64,000 nt of DNA from Bifidobacterium simiarum. GTDB taxonomy: Bacteria > Actinomycetota > Actinomycetes > Actinomycetales > Bifidobacteriaceae. The notes under the pieces were generated by a model that made no database searches, had not been told where the DNA came from, and saw only the letters and a list, made by a program, of their open reading frames with translations. The stretch is taken from contig NZ_PEBK01000002.1 in NCBI RefSeq assembly GCF_002802905.1, positions 186,001 through 250,000 of the forward strand, read 5' to 3'. The position numbers and the translations under genes are program-made. Positions 1-9,338 of this stretch are shown piece by piece (within the stretch, counting starts at the first letter, position 1; every line of letters begins with the position of its first letter).

Positions 1-1
1 G

Positions 2-1801
2 AACATCGTCCTGCTCAAGTGGAGCCAGCTCACCATCGCCGAGCAGGAGCGCCTGAGCAAGTTCTTCCGTCAGCAGGTCTTCCCCGTGCTGACCCCGCTG
101 GCCGTGGATCCCGCCCATCCGTTCCCCTACATCTCCGGCAACTCGCTGAACCTCGCCGTGATCGTGGAGAACCCGAACTCCGGCAAGTCGCACTTCGCCC
201 GCGTGAAGATCCCCGACAACCTGCCCCGACTGGTGGCCGTGGACGACATGACCGATGACGAGGCGTCCGACGTGCGCTACGGCTTCGTGACGATGGAGAA
301 CCTCATCATCGCCCACCTCGAGGCCCTGTTCCCCGGCATGATCATCAAGGAGGCACGCTCCTTCCGCGTCACCCGTAACGAGGACATCGACGTCGAAGAG
401 GATGACGCCGAGAACCTGCTCAACGCCATGGAGAAGGAGCTGCTGCGCCGCCGCTTCGGACCGCCGATCCGTCTGGAGCTTTCGCAGAACACCAGCCCGT
501 TCCTCTCCCAGCTGCTCGCCGACCAGCTCGGCGTGAACGACGAAGAGGTGTACCGTCTGCCCACGCCGCTCGACGCCACGGTGCTGTTCGAGCTCGGCTC
601 GGTGGATCGTCCGGACCTGAAGTTCCCGAAGTTCGTCCCGACCACCAACCGTCAGATCGCCGAGGTGGAATCCAGCCGCGCCCAGGACATCTTCGCCGCC
701 ATCCGCGAGCGTGACATCCTGCTGCACCACCCCTACGATTCCTTCTCCACCTCCGTGCAGGCGTTCCTGGCTCAGGCCGCCGCCGATCCGAAGGTGCTGG
801 CCATCAAGCAGACGCTGTACCGCACCAGCTCCAACTCCCCGATCGTGGACGCGCTGATCGACGCCGCCCACGCCGGCAAGCAGGTGCTGGCGCTGGTGGA
901 GATCAAGGCCCGCTTCGACGAGGACGCCAACATCGCCTGGGCCCGCAAGCTCGAGCGCGCCGGCGTGCACGTGGTGTACGGCATCGTGGGCCTCAAGACC
1001 CACTGCAAGCTGTCGCTGGTGGTCCGTCAGGAAGCCGATGGCCTGCGTCGTTACTGCCACGTGGGCACCGGTAACTACAACCCGAAGACCGCCCGCATCT
1101 ACACCGATCTCGGTCTGCTCACCTGCGACCCGGTGGTCGGTCAGGATCTGACCCGCCTGTTCAACCAGCTGTCCGGCTACGCTCCGAAGTCGAGCTTCCA
1201 CCGTCTGCTGGTCGCCCCGCGCGGCATCCGCACCGGTCTGATCGAGCGCATCCGTCGCGAGGAGACCGCCGCCCTTGCCGGCAAGCCCGCATGGATCAAG
1301 ATCAAGGTCAACTCCATCGTGGACGAGGCCACCATCGATGCGCTGTACCGCGCCAGCCAGGCCGGCGTGAAGATCGACATCGTGGAGCGTGGCATCTGCT
1401 CGCTCAAGCCCGGCGTCCCCGGCATGAGCGACAACATCCGCGTGCACTCGATCCTCGGCCGCTTCCTGGAGCACAGCCGTATCTACGCCTTCGCGAACTC
1501 GCAGGGCCCGCAGATCGGCGAAGGCCCGGCTTCCGGCCCCGAGGTGTGGATCGGTTCGGCCGACCTGATGCACCGCAACCTCGACCGTCGTGTCGAGGCG
1601 CTGATCCGCGTCACCGCTCCCGAGCAGATCGAGGAGCTCATCAAGTACGTGGATCTGCAGATGGCCGACACCACCAGCAGCTGGCACATGCAGCCCGACG
1701 GCACCTACATCCGTCATTCGACGGATGACGACGGCAAGCCGCTGGTCGATTGCCAGGAGGCTCTGATCAAGAAGCACACCCGTCGTCCGCGTCACAACTG
1801 A
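2..1801 (+). CDS. ppk1: Polyphosphate kinase 1, 5' end outside the window
   Basis: This enzyme polymerises the gamma-phosphate of ATP into inorganic polyphosphate through a phosphohistidine intermediate. The reading frame is open from base 2, with [11 protein letters not shown] upstream of the first internal Met, so the true start lies before the window. About 600 of the usual 700-740 residues are present. The catalytic histidine sits in GLKTHCKLS, and the second conserved histidine motif is [19 protein letters not shown]. Both resemble the phospholipase-D-like active site of PPK1. A strong hairpin follows 180 bases after the stop. The next gene on the same strand is a MutT1-type enzyme, an order seen in mycobacteria and other actinobacteria. 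I am confident of the family. Confidence 0.96.
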   Translation, partial: NIVLLKWSQLTIAEQERLSKFFRQQVFPVLTPLAVDPAHPFPYISGNSLNLAVIVENPNSGKSHFARVKIPDNLPRLVAVDDMTDDEASDVRYGFVTMENLIIAHLEALFPGMIIKEARSFRVTRNEDIDVEEDDAENLLNAMEKELLRRRFGPPIRLELSQNTSPFLSQLLADQLGVNDEEVYRLPTPLDATVLFELGSVDRPDLKFPKFVPTTNRQIAEVESSRAQDIFAAIRERDILLHHPYDSFSTSVQAFLAQAAADPKVLAIKQTLYRTSSNSPIVDALIDAAHAGKQVLALVEIKARFDEDANIAWARKLERAGVHVVYGIVGLKTHCKLSLVVRQEADGLRRYCHVGTGNYNPKTARIYTDLGLLTCDPVVGQDLTRLFNQLSGYAPKSSFHRLLVAPRGIRTGLIERIRREETAALAGKPAWIKIKVNSIVDEATIDALYRASQAGVKIDIVERGICSLKPGVPGMSDNIRVHSILGRFLEHSRIYAFANSQGPQIGEGPASGPEVWIGSADLMHRNLDRRVEALIRVTAPEQIEELIKYVDLQMADTTSSWHMQPDGTYIRHSTDDDGKPLVDCQEALIKKHTRRPRHN

Positions 1802-1980
1802 CTCCGTCGGACGGTTGCCCGTATGATGTCACGTATCGGTCGGAATCTCATTTCCATCGGCCGATATGTGGCATGGATCATCAGGTTCGGTCATCGTACC
1901 GAATAGTGGTCCCGACCGATCGGTCGGCGTCGGCAACCGACGTCTAACTTTTGACGGGTGACGGCCGTAGCGTCATGCAC

Positions 1981-2020
1981 GACCCCGGATATCACCGATC
2001 TGATATCCGGGGTCGTTTGT
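1981..2020 (+). terminator. Rho-independent terminator after ppk1
   Basis: A perfect 14-bp stem (1981-1994 with 2001-2014) closes a six-base loop and is followed by a T-rich run (gtttgttg). It lies between ppk1 and the mutT1-like gene. The 180 bases before it show no gene that I recognise. Confidence 0.8.
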
Positions 2021-2193
2021 TGCCATCTTGTTGCACTTTCGAATGAATGATATCGGTTTCACCGGCACATAATGGTAGGGAGTTTCCCGGGTGGAAGACC
2101 GTTCCTCTCTGGAGACCTAACCATGATCACGATCGTCGGACGCCCGTGCAGTTGCGGCAATCCCGGCAATATGCGATGTGAGGCGAGCCGACG

Positions 2194-3282
2194 ATGACCA
2201 AAGAGAAAGATATCGCAATGAGTAGTACGGTCGTCGAAGCAGCCGGCGGCATCGTGTACCGCTGGCGCGATGACATCAGGCTCGAAGGCCCCGCGGCCAA
2301 GGACCCGGACGTCATTCTGGACAATCTGGAACTATGCGTCGTACATCGACCGAAATATGACGACTGGAGCTGGCCGAAGGGCAAGCTCGACGTCAACGAA
2401 TCCCATCGCCACGCCGCCGTGCGCGAGATCGGCGAGGAAACCGGCCTGTCGGTGGCGCTGGGCGCCTATATCGGCGAGGTCGAGTACCCGCTGGAGGATG
2501 AAGGCAAGCCGGGCAAGCGCCGTTGCAATCCCCGCAAGCCTCGCAAGCATGTGCTGTATTGGAACGCCCATGTGATCGACGCGCAGGACGCCGAAAAGCG
2601 GCGTTACGCCTTCGGGCCGATCAACACCGATCCCAACGAAGTGGACAATGTGTCGTGGATGTCCCCCGCCGACGCACGGCACAAGCTCACCCACGTACTC
2701 GACCGCGACATTCTCGACCAGTTCGTGGCCAAGGTCCGCGGCGGCATCCTCAGCTCGCACATGTTCCTGCTGATCCGGCACGGCAAGGCCGAAGGACGCA
2801 AGTTCTGGGGCGGCACTGACGCCGACCGTCCGCTCACGCCGCGCGGCGCGGCCTACGCCTACGCACTCACCCGCGAGATCGCCTGCTTCGGCATCGACCG
2901 ACTCGTCACCTCGCCGTGGCGTCGCTGCACCGGCACCATCGAAACGTTCTCATGGCAGACCGGCCTGCCCGTGCACATGGCCGACGACCTGACCGAGGAC
3001 GCGTTCGCCGACCGACCGGATTCGGCATGGGCCTGCATTCTCGGCGAGATGCGCCACACGCTGGAATCCGGCGAGACCACCGCCGTGTGCATGCACCGTC
3101 CGGTGATCGGCGGAGTGTTCGAACACATGCGGGAACTGTGCGAGTCGAAGGCCCTGGCGAAGAGGCTTCCGGCGAAAACACCGTACATGGCCACCGGACA
3201 TGCGGTAGCCTTTAATATCGTTGACACGGAACATGGTCCGGCCATCATCGATATTCAGAAGGTAAGCCCGATTGTCTACTAA
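2194..3282 (+). CDS. mutT1: MutT1-type Nudix hydrolase fused to histidine phosphatase domain
   Basis: The protein has 362 residues and two domains. The N-terminal Nudix domain begins at about VEAAGGIVYRW and carries the Nudix box GKLDVNESHRHAAVREIGEE. The C-terminal histidine phosphatase (SixA-like) domain starts at MFLLIRHGKAEGR, with RHG as the catalytic motif. In mycobacteria this architecture, next to ppk1, is MutT1, which hydrolyses 8-oxo-GTP/dGTP diphosphates and dinucleoside polyphosphates. The same substrates are inferred here. The start at 2194 has GAGGCGAG ten bases upstream. An alternative ATG at 2218 (MSSTVVEAAGG) would match the domain boundary better. The 3' end overlaps the next gene by 11 bases, which suggests translational coupling. 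Confidence 0.9.
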   Translation: MTKEKDIAMSSTVVEAAGGIVYRWRDDIRLEGPAAKDPDVILDNLELCVVHRPKYDDWSWPKGKLDVNESHRHAAVREIGEETGLSVALGAYIGEVEYPLEDEGKPGKRRCNPRKPRKHVLYWNAHVIDAQDAEKRRYAFGPINTDPNEVDNVSWMSPADARHKLTHVLDRDILDQFVAKVRGGILSSHMFLLIRHGKAEGRKFWGGTDADRPLTPRGAAYAYALTREIACFGIDRLVTSPWRRCTGTIETFSWQTGLPVHMADDLTEDAFADRPDSAWACILGEMRHTLESGETTAVCMHRPVIGGVFEHMRELCESKALAKRLPAKTPYMATGHAVAFNIVDTEHGPAIIDIQKVSPIVY

Positions 3283-4018
3283 TTCCTCCGCCTATGGTTC
3301 CTCCTCGGTCCGTGCCGCCGGCTCTGGTTTCGCCGCGGCACGCTCCGGTTCCGCACGGTTCACCCGTCCCGCGCAGCTCGACGCCGCTCTGGTCGATCAG
3401 CTGGCCGGCGGCGTGGACCCGCAGCAGCTCAGCGATATGAGCCACACCACCGCCGCATCCCTGCTTGACCGCGTGCATCACACGCAGGATCCGCAGGTGG
3501 TGGATCGCGTGCTCACGCTGGTGGAGCACGAGGGCGTGGATCTGGTGGCCGAGCTGTGGAGTTCGGCCGAGCCCGAATCGCTGCCCGGCGTGCTGTGGCG
3601 ACTGTACATGCTGCGCACATGGATGCGGCGCAATCGCGAGAACATCTCCCGACTGTGGCGACTGGGGGAACCGGTGGCCACCACGGCGTCGGCCATCGCC
3701 GGCGTGGATCAGGCACCGACCGCCGACGACATCGCGCGCACCGCGGATTCGATTCTCTCCGGCGCGTTCACCGGTGATTTCGCGGTGGCGCTGGAACGGG
3801 CCAGCGCGTTCTGCTCGGTGATCGCGGCCGGACTCGTGGCCGAAACGAAGCGGCGGCAGGAGGAGGCGCAGCGTCTGGGGCTGACTGCTCTGGAAACGCA
3901 GGCGAAGCTGGCGAACTCCGGGGCCTCGCACATGGTGAAGACCGCGAAGTCACTGTCCGGCACCGCCAAGGATTTCCGGGCCGGAGCCGGTCTGTGGCGC
4001 GAAGGACGACTGGAGTAG
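3272..4018 (+). CDS. Conserved helical protein of unknown function
   Basis: The gene starts at TTG, with AGAAGGTAAG as ribosome binding site inside the end of the mutT1-like gene and an 11-base overlap, so the two are probably co-translated. The 248-residue product begins with a Ser/Ala-rich stretch. It continues as an almost entirely alpha-helical, Ala/Leu-rich protein with no signal peptide or clear transmembrane segment. Residues from about 195 onward (ETKRRQEEAQRLGLTALETQAKLANSG) look amphipathic. I do not recognise the family. The overlap with mutT1 is the only functional clue. Confidence 0.75.
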   Translation: MSTNSSAYGSSSVRAAGSGFAAARSGSARFTRPAQLDAALVDQLAGGVDPQQLSDMSHTTAASLLDRVHHTQDPQVVDRVLTLVEHEGVDLVAELWSSAEPESLPGVLWRLYMLRTWMRRNRENISRLWRLGEPVATTASAIAGVDQAPTADDIARTADSILSGAFTGDFAVALERASAFCSVIAAGLVAETKRRQEEAQRLGLTALETQAKLANSGASHMVKTAKSLSGTAKDFRAGAGLWREGRLE

Positions 4019-4344
4019 TCCGGAATCCAGTCAGGCGCCGTGACCGGACGGTGAGCGTTCGGCCACGCCTTGCGCGAACATGCGCGTTTGGTGATCGGCG
4101 GCCCATGCCGTACACTGGGTGACGCGTCGGGCCGTGCATTGCCCCGGGCTCCATTTTTTGCCGCTGCGAGCGGCCCTTGCGCCGACAGGCGCATTCACGG
4201 TCCGGCGTTCTTTTTCTCCTTTCCTTTTCCTTGCTGTTCCGTTGCCGAGCATTCCGGCAGTCGCTGGGTATGCGGTATGCGTTGACGATCGTCTCCGCCA
4301 TCACCGGTCCCGCCATCACCGGTCCGTCATCACCGACTCCGCCA
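4019..4344. other. Intergenic stretch with pyrimidine tract and short repeats
   Basis: No convincing gene was found here. The region holds a pyrimidine-rich tract (about 4207-4240). At 4298-4350 there is a set of imperfect CCATCACC(GGT) repeats about 15 bases apart, which run into the 3' end of the small minus-strand gene. Function unknown. Confidence 0.5.
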
Positions 4345-4524
4345 TCACCACTGATGCTTGACGATCTTGTAGGTGTTGCCGTCACCGAACAACCATCCGG
4401 AACGACTGTCGATGTAATCTGAAGCCTCTTGCATCGTCACGTCTTCCAGTACGACCTCGTCGCCGGACAGCCATCCGCCCACCTTGACCACATCGTAGGT
4501 AGGGTCGCTGAAGAAGAGTCCCAT
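4345..4524 (-). CDS. Small protein of unknown function (59 aa)
   Basis: The predicted product is MGLFFSDPTYDVVKVGGW to the C-terminal YKIVKHQW, 59 residues and acidic overall. The start at 4524 is chosen because GGAAAGGA lies six bases upstream. The alternative ATG two codons earlier touches that site directly. Two closely spaced motifs (DVVKVGGWLSGDEVVLEDV and SGWLFGDGNTYKIVKHQW) look like a small beta fold. I do not recognise the family, and neither neighbour gives a functional hint. Confidence 0.6.
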   Translation of the reverse strand: MGLFFSDPTYDVVKVGGWLSGDEVVLEDVTMQEASDYIDSRSGWLFGDGNTYKIVKHQW

Positions 4525-4628
4525 GATCATTCCTTTCCATAGAGGTGCGTTTGCCTTCACCCCTATGAACCGGACAATTGCCGATGGGCCGGAATTCGCG
4601 CGACAAACCGCAGAGAAGCAGGATTCCC

Positions 4629-4742
4629 ATGAAATTCCCAGCTAACGCACATGGTGTGTTGAAATTCATGCGGTTATATAAGAACCACGGTCGAACAGCA
4701 CAGGTCGAATACACAGACAGACCGGCTGTACAGCCGCAATAA
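4629..4742 (+). CDS. Candidate 37-aa small protein followed by a terminator
   Basis: The short frame starts MKFPANAHGVLKFMRLYK, ends in VQPQ and is strongly basic in its first half. AGCAGGA lies five bases before the ATG. An in-frame ATG 45 bases upstream would give 52 residues. It is reported because a clear intrinsic terminator (4774-4812) follows it and no other plus-strand gene exists between 4018 and the tRNA that could use it. The transcript could instead be a small RNA. No homologue is known to me. Confidence 0.4.
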   Translation: MKFPANAHGVLKFMRLYKNHGRTAQVEYTDRPAVQPQ

Positions 4743-4773
4743 CTGAATCCCTTCTTCTTCTCTCTTCCTCTCT

Positions 4774-4812
4774 AGCCCGGCGGTCTTCTCTCCCGCCGGG
4801 CTTCTTCCGTTT
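4774..4812 (+). terminator. Intrinsic terminator downstream of the small ORF
   Basis: A perfect 10-bp GC-rich stem (AGCCCGGCGG at 4774-4783 with CCGCCGGGCT at 4793-4802) is followed by a pyrimidine/T-rich tail. It implies a short plus-strand transcript that starts after about 4530. Confidence 0.65.
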
Positions 4813-4854
4813 TCGGCCGGTATGGTCAAACCCGCACGGGCAATGCCCTTCGAT

Positions 4855-4883
4855 TTGGTTTGGTCGGCTGGAGCGTGTATCGT
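4855..4883 (+). promoter_or_regulatory. Predicted tRNA-Lys promoter
   Basis: TTGGTT (4855-4860) and TATCGT (4878-4883) are separated by exactly 17 bases. They end ten bases before the mature tRNA, as expected for a sigma-70 promoter. Confidence 0.5.
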
Positions 4884-4892
4884 AGAAGAGTT

Positions 4893-4965
4893 GCCCCTCT
4901 AGCTCAACGGTTAGAGCAGCGTCCTTTTAAGTCGTGGGTTGTGGGTTCGAATCCCACGGGGGGCA
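4893..4965 (+). tRNA. tRNA-Lys (anticodon TTT)
   Basis: A 73-nt cloverleaf folds with a 7-bp acceptor stem (GCCCCTC/GGGGGGC), D stem GCTC/GAGC, anticodon loop CTTTTAA and T arm GTGGG-TTCGAAT-CCCAC. The discriminator is A and CCA is not encoded (C follows). The anticodon stem GCGTC/GTCGT contains a G-U pair at its base and a U-U opposition at position 30-40, which is slightly unusual. The terminator at 4972 follows immediately. Confidence 0.93.
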
Positions 4966-4971
4966 CGGATG

Positions 4972-5007
4972 ATCTCCTGAAACCGCAATGGTTTCAGGAG
5001 ATTTTTT
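4972..5007 (+). terminator. tRNA-Lys terminator
   Basis: A perfect 13-bp stem (4972-4984 with 4990-5002) with loop GCAAT is followed by six T. It is a textbook intrinsic terminator. Confidence 0.9.
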
Positions 5008-5113
5008 ATGCACGGACATCCGCGAATCCGCAGCGTCGCTTCACAGAACGTGCAGAGAACATAGAGAGCACCGGACAGCCAGCGAGAACGGCGGCAAACC
5101 AGAAGGAGAGGAC

Positions 5114-6418
5114 GTGAATCAGCAGGACCAGAAAGGTCAGAGGGACCAGGAAAAGCACCACGTCGAACAGCGGACCACACCTACGAGCATCGCGCTGCCC
5201 ATGAAAACCATGATCCGTTTTCTCGTCGGATTCCTCCTCTGCGGCGTCATGTGGATGACGGCCTTCAACTGTGCCAGCATGGTGCTGCTGCCCCAGCGTC
5301 TCAAGGACGACGGCTTCGCCGACCCGAACGGCATGATCGCGCAGCTCAATGCCGCGGGCGCGGTGGTGGCCCTGTGCGCGAACATCGTATTCGGTTCATT
5401 CTCCGACCGCTCCCGTTCACGTTTCGGACGCCGCACGCCGTTCATGGTGCTCGGCGCGATGGCCGCCGGCACATGCCTGCTGCTGGTGTCGCTCGCACAC
5501 AACACCGTCACCATCATCGCCGCATGGTGTGGCCTGCAGCTGTTTCTCAACGCCCTGCTTGCCCCGTTCCTGGCCACCCTGTCGGACAGGATCCCCGGCC
5601 ACCTGCGCGTGAGGATGTCCGTGGCCTACGGTCTGGGCACCACCATGGGCAACGCGCTGGGCACCATGACGGGCGCCTTGTTCCATGAGCAGAAATTCAT
5701 CGGCTTCGTTATCGCCGCAAGCCTGCTCGCCCTGTCCGGACTGGTCGTCGTTACCATCTGGCCCAAGGAGCCTTCCGCCGCGAACCTGCCGGCGCCGGAC
5801 TCCGGCGGCGTGAAGGCCGTGCTGCGGAGCTTCAAGCCACCGACCCGTGGAGCCGCGGACTTCTACAAGGCCCTGGTCGGACGGTTCTGCCTGATGCTGG
5901 CCTACAACATGGTGTACGCCTACCAGCTGTACATCATCGAAAGCTATCTGGGGCAGAACGCCGGTCAGGCCGCTGCCACCATCGCCACACTGTCGGCCTG
6001 CACGATGGGCGCCAGTCTGACCGGCATGATCGCGACGGGCGTCATCGCCGAACGCTGGGGCCGAAGGAAGCCGCTGCTCATCCTGGCGGCACTGCTACTC
6101 GCCGCAGGATTCCTGACGCCGCGACTGATCCACTCCGTGTACGGCTTCTACGTGTACGGTCTGCTGGCCGGTCTGGGGTACGGCACCTACAACGCCGCCA
6201 ATCAGGCGTTGAGCATCGACGTGCTGCCGGATAAGAAGGAGGCCGGCAAGGGCCTGGGCATCCTCAACCTGGCCAATACCTCCGGCATGATTCTGGCGGC
6301 GGTGTTCACCTCCGGCATCTACGCGATCGCGGGAACCTACCGTCCGGTGTTCATCATCGCGGCACTGATCGCCCTGACCAGCATTCCCTGCATCACCTCG
6401 ATCCGCTCCGCCCGGTGA
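5114..6418 (+). CDS. MFS transporter, sugar-type
   Basis: The frame stays open further upstream, but GTG at 5114 is chosen because AGAAGGAGAGGAC precedes it closely; the extension would run through the tRNA terminator. The 434-residue product has a charged, hydrophilic N-terminus (about 33 residues, NQQDQKGQRDQEKHHVE) and then 12 predicted membrane helices. The MFS loop 2-3 motif is FGSFSDRSRSRFGRRTP and its repeat in the second half is ERWGRRKP. The motif is close to that in the MFS gene beside the beta-galactosidase (55954-57219), so both probably belong to one sugar-transporter group. The substrate cannot be read from the sequence. Confidence 0.85.
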   Translation: MNQQDQKGQRDQEKHHVEQRTTPTSIALPMKTMIRFLVGFLLCGVMWMTAFNCASMVLLPQRLKDDGFADPNGMIAQLNAAGAVVALCANIVFGSFSDRSRSRFGRRTPFMVLGAMAAGTCLLLVSLAHNTVTIIAAWCGLQLFLNALLAPFLATLSDRIPGHLRVRMSVAYGLGTTMGNALGTMTGALFHEQKFIGFVIAASLLALSGLVVVTIWPKEPSAANLPAPDSGGVKAVLRSFKPPTRGAADFYKALVGRFCLMLAYNMVYAYQLYIIESYLGQNAGQAAATIATLSACTMGASLTGMIATGVIAERWGRRKPLLILAALLLAAGFLTPRLIHSVYGFYVYGLLAGLGYGTYNAANQALSIDVLPDKKEAGKGLGILNLANTSGMILAAVFTSGIYAIAGTYRPVFIIAALIALTSIPCITSIRSAR

Positions 6419-6436
6419 TGGCCGCACAACCGTCGG

Positions 6437-6442
6437 TACAAT
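6437..6442 (+). promoter_or_regulatory. -10 element suggesting leaderless start of the next gene
   Basis: TACAAT ends six bases before the GTG start codon at 6449 and no Shine-Dalgarno sequence is present. Transcription would therefore begin at or next to the start codon, as in many actinobacterial leaderless mRNAs. Confidence 0.5.
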
Positions 6443-6448
6443 GTTGCC

Positions 6449-7756
6449 GTGGAGATCAGCCCGGAAACCCGTGAATTCATTCGCCTGCACCGTACCGATG
6501 ACGTGCGCGACCTCGCGCTGCACGCCGGAAACACCGACGGCATCGATCTGCCGTTCGCGCTCGATCAGATCGACGGATGGCAGCGAGCGCGGATCAAGCT
6601 GCCCGAATGGGCCGACTGCAACGACATCATCTACCCGCCGCATCTGTCGATGGAACAGTGCTCGTCCCAGACCACCGCACGATACAAGGCCGATCTGGCG
6701 GCCCGGCTGATCGACGCCTCCACCGATACCGTGGCCGACGCCACCGCTCTCGTCGATCTGACCGGCGGATTCGGCGTGGATTTCTCGTATATGGCAAGGT
6801 CGTTCGACCGGGCCGTCTATGTGGAGCGGCAGGCGCATCTGTGCGATCTGGCCAAGCACAATACGACCGCGCTGGGATTGCATCACACCGAAATCGTCAA
6901 CGCCGATTCGGCCGAGTACCTGCACACTCAACTCTCCCCGACCGCTCCGGTCACGATGATCTTCATCGATCCCGCTCGCCGCGATGCGCATGGCGGACGC
7001 ACGGTGGCGATCGCCGACTGCACGCCCGACGTGATCGCTCTGGAACCGCTGCTGCTCGCCCGTGCCCGGTACGTGATGATCAAGCTCTCCCCGATGCTCG
7101 ACTGGCGCAAGGCCGTCCACGATCTCGGCGGGGCCGGCGTCGTGCGCGAAGTGCATATCGTCTCGACCGGCAACGAATGCAAGGAACTGCTCATCGTGCT
7201 GAGTGGGCACCGACAGACTGACACCATCCGAATGCATTGCGTCAACGACGGGGAGATCATCGACTACGTCATCGACGCAAGCGGCGAGATCGTCGAATCC
7301 AGCGAAATCACCGCCCCCGCCGAAATCACATCCCCGGCCGAAATCGCCGCATCCCAGACCGTCTGGCGGTACCTTTACGAGCCGAACGCCTCGATCATGA
7401 AGGCCGGCTGCTTCGCCCTGATCGAACGGCGATACGGCATACGGCAGATCAGCCAGAACAGTCATCTGTTCGTCTCGACCGGCCCGGACCCGATCCCAGA
7501 CTTTCCCGGCCGCACGTTCGCCGTCGACGCCGTGACCGGCATGGGCAAGCGCGAACTCCGTGCGGCGCTGAACGGCATCACCCACGCCAACATCGCCGTG
7601 CGCAACTTCCCGATGACCGTGGCCGCGCTGCGCAAGAAACTCAAGCTCAAGGACGGCGGCGAGACGTATCTGTTCGCCACGACCGACGCCGAACGCCGGC
7701 ACATCCTGCTGGTCACGCGAAAAACCGAGCAGAAAGTCGCCCGCCGGATCGTCTAG
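6449..7756 (+). CDS. SAM-dependent methyltransferase with THUMP-like domain
   Basis: The 435-residue protein has an N-terminal helical region and a Rossmann methyltransferase core around residues 90-200. The SAM-binding loop is LVDLTGGFGVDFSYMA, the acidic residue follows in YVERQAHLC, and a catalytic-type motif is present in FIDPARRD. The C-terminal part (about 340-435, ending RILLVTRKTEQKVARRIV-like) matches the THUMP-like domain of this actinobacterial family. An Ala/Glu/Ile-rich repeat (EITAPAEITSPAEIAA) interrupts the middle. The family is presumed to modify RNA, but the target is unknown. The start is GTG with no ribosome site and a -10 box six bases upstream. Confidence 0.82.
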   Translation: MEISPETREFIRLHRTDDVRDLALHAGNTDGIDLPFALDQIDGWQRARIKLPEWADCNDIIYPPHLSMEQCSSQTTARYKADLAARLIDASTDTVADATALVDLTGGFGVDFSYMARSFDRAVYVERQAHLCDLAKHNTTALGLHHTEIVNADSAEYLHTQLSPTAPVTMIFIDPARRDAHGGRTVAIADCTPDVIALEPLLLARARYVMIKLSPMLDWRKAVHDLGGAGVVREVHIVSTGNECKELLIVLSGHRQTDTIRMHCVNDGEIIDYVIDASGEIVESSEITAPAEITSPAEIAASQTVWRYLYEPNASIMKAGCFALIERRYGIRQISQNSHLFVSTGPDPIPDFPGRTFAVDAVTGMGKRELRAALNGITHANIAVRNFPMTVAALRKKLKLKDGGETYLFATTDAERRHILLVTRKTEQKVARRIV

Positions 7757-7964
7757 CCCCACCTCACCGGGACAACGCGGAAGATCCGGTGAATCGTTCG
7801 CCTCGTCATGGTAAAACGGCAATCATCAGCCCGATCAGACGAATCGTGACGCACATACGATAGTCGACGGTAGCCGACGGCAACCGCCAACGGACACCGC
7901 CAGCGTCGACACCAACGCCAACGACGATACGGGCATACGGCATAACCGGCAGAAGGAGCATGGA

Positions 7965-9155
7965 ATGATCAACGAGGATTACAAGGCGATGCTTGGTGGC
8001 AAGTCCGTCATCCGCGAGCTGAGCGAGTACGCGACCGCCCGCGGCAAGGAGATCGGCTACGAGAACGTGTTCGACTACAGCCTCGGCAATCCGAGTGTGC
8101 CCGCGCCCGCCGCGTTCACCGACGCGATGGTCGACCTGTACGAGCACGGCGATCCGGTGGCCATCCACGGCTACTCCCCCTCGCTGGGCATTCCCGAGGT
8201 GAAGGACGCCATCGCCGAAAACCTCAACCAGCGGTTCGGCATGGCCTACACCGGCAACCACATCTTCCCCACCACGGGAGCGGCCGGCGCCCTCGCCCAC
8301 GCCATGCGCGCGGTGACCAAGCCGGGTGACGAGATCATCACGTTCGCGCCGTACTTCCCCGAATACCAGCCGTACGTCAAGGGCACGGGCGCCCATCTGA
8401 CCATCGTCCCGGCCGACACCGCGAACTTCCAGATCAACTTCGAGGCGTTCGAGGCCGCGCTGAACCCGGGCGTCATGGCCGTGCTGATCAACACGCCGAA
8501 CAACCCGTCCGGTGCCGTCTACTCCGCCGAAACGCTGGAGAGGCTGGCCGGCATCCTGCGTGCCAAGCAGGTCGAATACGGTCACGATATCTTCCTGATC
8601 AGCGACGAACCGTACCGGGAGATCGTATTCGACGGCGGCGAGCAGGCCTACCCGGCGAAGTTCTACGACAACACGCTCACCTGCTACTCGTGGTCGAAGT
8701 CACTGAGCCTGCCCGGCGAGCGCATCGGCTACGTGGCGGTGAACCCCGCGGCCACCGACGCCGACCTGCTCGTGCCGATGATGGGCCAGATCTCGCGCGG
8801 CACCGGCCACAACTGCCCGCCGAGCTCGATCCAGCTGGGCGTCTCCAAGGTGCTCGACAAGACCGCCGACCTGAGCGTCTACGAGACGAACATGAACCTG
8901 CTGTACGACGCGCTCACCGGCATTGGCTTCGACGTGGTGCGTCCCGGCGGCACGTTCTACATCTTCCCGAAGGCCCTCGAGGACGACGCGACCGCGTTCT
9001 GCCTCAAGGCCAAGGAGCATGACCTGATCCTCGTGCCGTCCGACAGCTTCGGCGTGCCCGGATACTTCCGCATGGCGTACTGCATCGACACCGAGAAGGT
9101 GAAGCGTTCGATTCCGGCGCTGGAGAAGTTCGCCCACGAGGAGTACGGGCTGTAA
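7965..9155 (+). CDS. PLP-dependent class I/II aminotransferase
   Basis: This 396-residue fold-type I aminotransferase shows NTPNNPSGAVYS (cofactor and substrate contacts), ISDEPYREIVFDG (Asp/Tyr contacting the pyridine ring) and SWSKSLSLPGERIGY, which contains the Schiff-base lysine. The length and N-terminal glycine-rich phosphate-binding segment (PTTGAAGALAHAM) are typical of aspartate/aromatic aminotransferase relatives. AGAAGGAGC lies before ATG 7965. The 200 bases upstream contain GC-rich simple sequence (ACGCCAACG-like) and no gene. The amino acid substrate is not determinable by eye. Confidence 0.9.
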   Translation: MINEDYKAMLGGKSVIRELSEYATARGKEIGYENVFDYSLGNPSVPAPAAFTDAMVDLYEHGDPVAIHGYSPSLGIPEVKDAIAENLNQRFGMAYTGNHIFPTTGAAGALAHAMRAVTKPGDEIITFAPYFPEYQPYVKGTGAHLTIVPADTANFQINFEAFEAALNPGVMAVLINTPNNPSGAVYSAETLERLAGILRAKQVEYGHDIFLISDEPYREIVFDGGEQAYPAKFYDNTLTCYSWSKSLSLPGERIGYVAVNPAATDADLLVPMMGQISRGTGHNCPPSSIQLGVSKVLDKTADLSVYETNMNLLYDALTGIGFDVVRPGGTFYIFPKALEDDATAFCLKAKEHDLILVPSDSFGVPGYFRMAYCIDTEKVKRSIPALEKFAHEEYGL

Positions 9156-9268
9156 TCGCGTCCAGCAATCGTTTCGCGGCCGGCAGACGTTGCGCATCCA
9201 GCAGGCGTTCAGGAATCTTCCACGGAGCCTGTCGCAAAGTCGCAGGCAATGTTGCCGTCGACTTCAGG

Positions 9269-9333
9269 ACCTCTTTCGCTGAGCATCGTTGAATAAGCAT
9301 CAGCAGCAAGTTCAACGACCAAGCGAAAGAGGT
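9269..9333 (+). promoter_or_regulatory. Nested hairpin that buries the Shine-Dalgarno of the next gene
   Basis: ACCTCTTTCGCT (9269-9280) is perfectly complementary to AGCGAAAGAGGT (9322-9333). The latter contains the ribosome binding site AAAGAGG, six bases before ATG 9339. Inside it a second stem forms from CGTTGAA (9287-9293) and TTCAACG (9311-9317). The RNA would sequester the ribosome site unless opened, so translational control (temperature, ligand or protein) is a plausible inference. Confidence 0.6.
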
Positions 9334-9338
9334 TCATC

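Noticed and set aside
4298-4350. Tandem CCATCACC repeats as a minisatellite or regulatory array
   Set aside because: The units are short and irregular, and no regular period or palindrome could be established.
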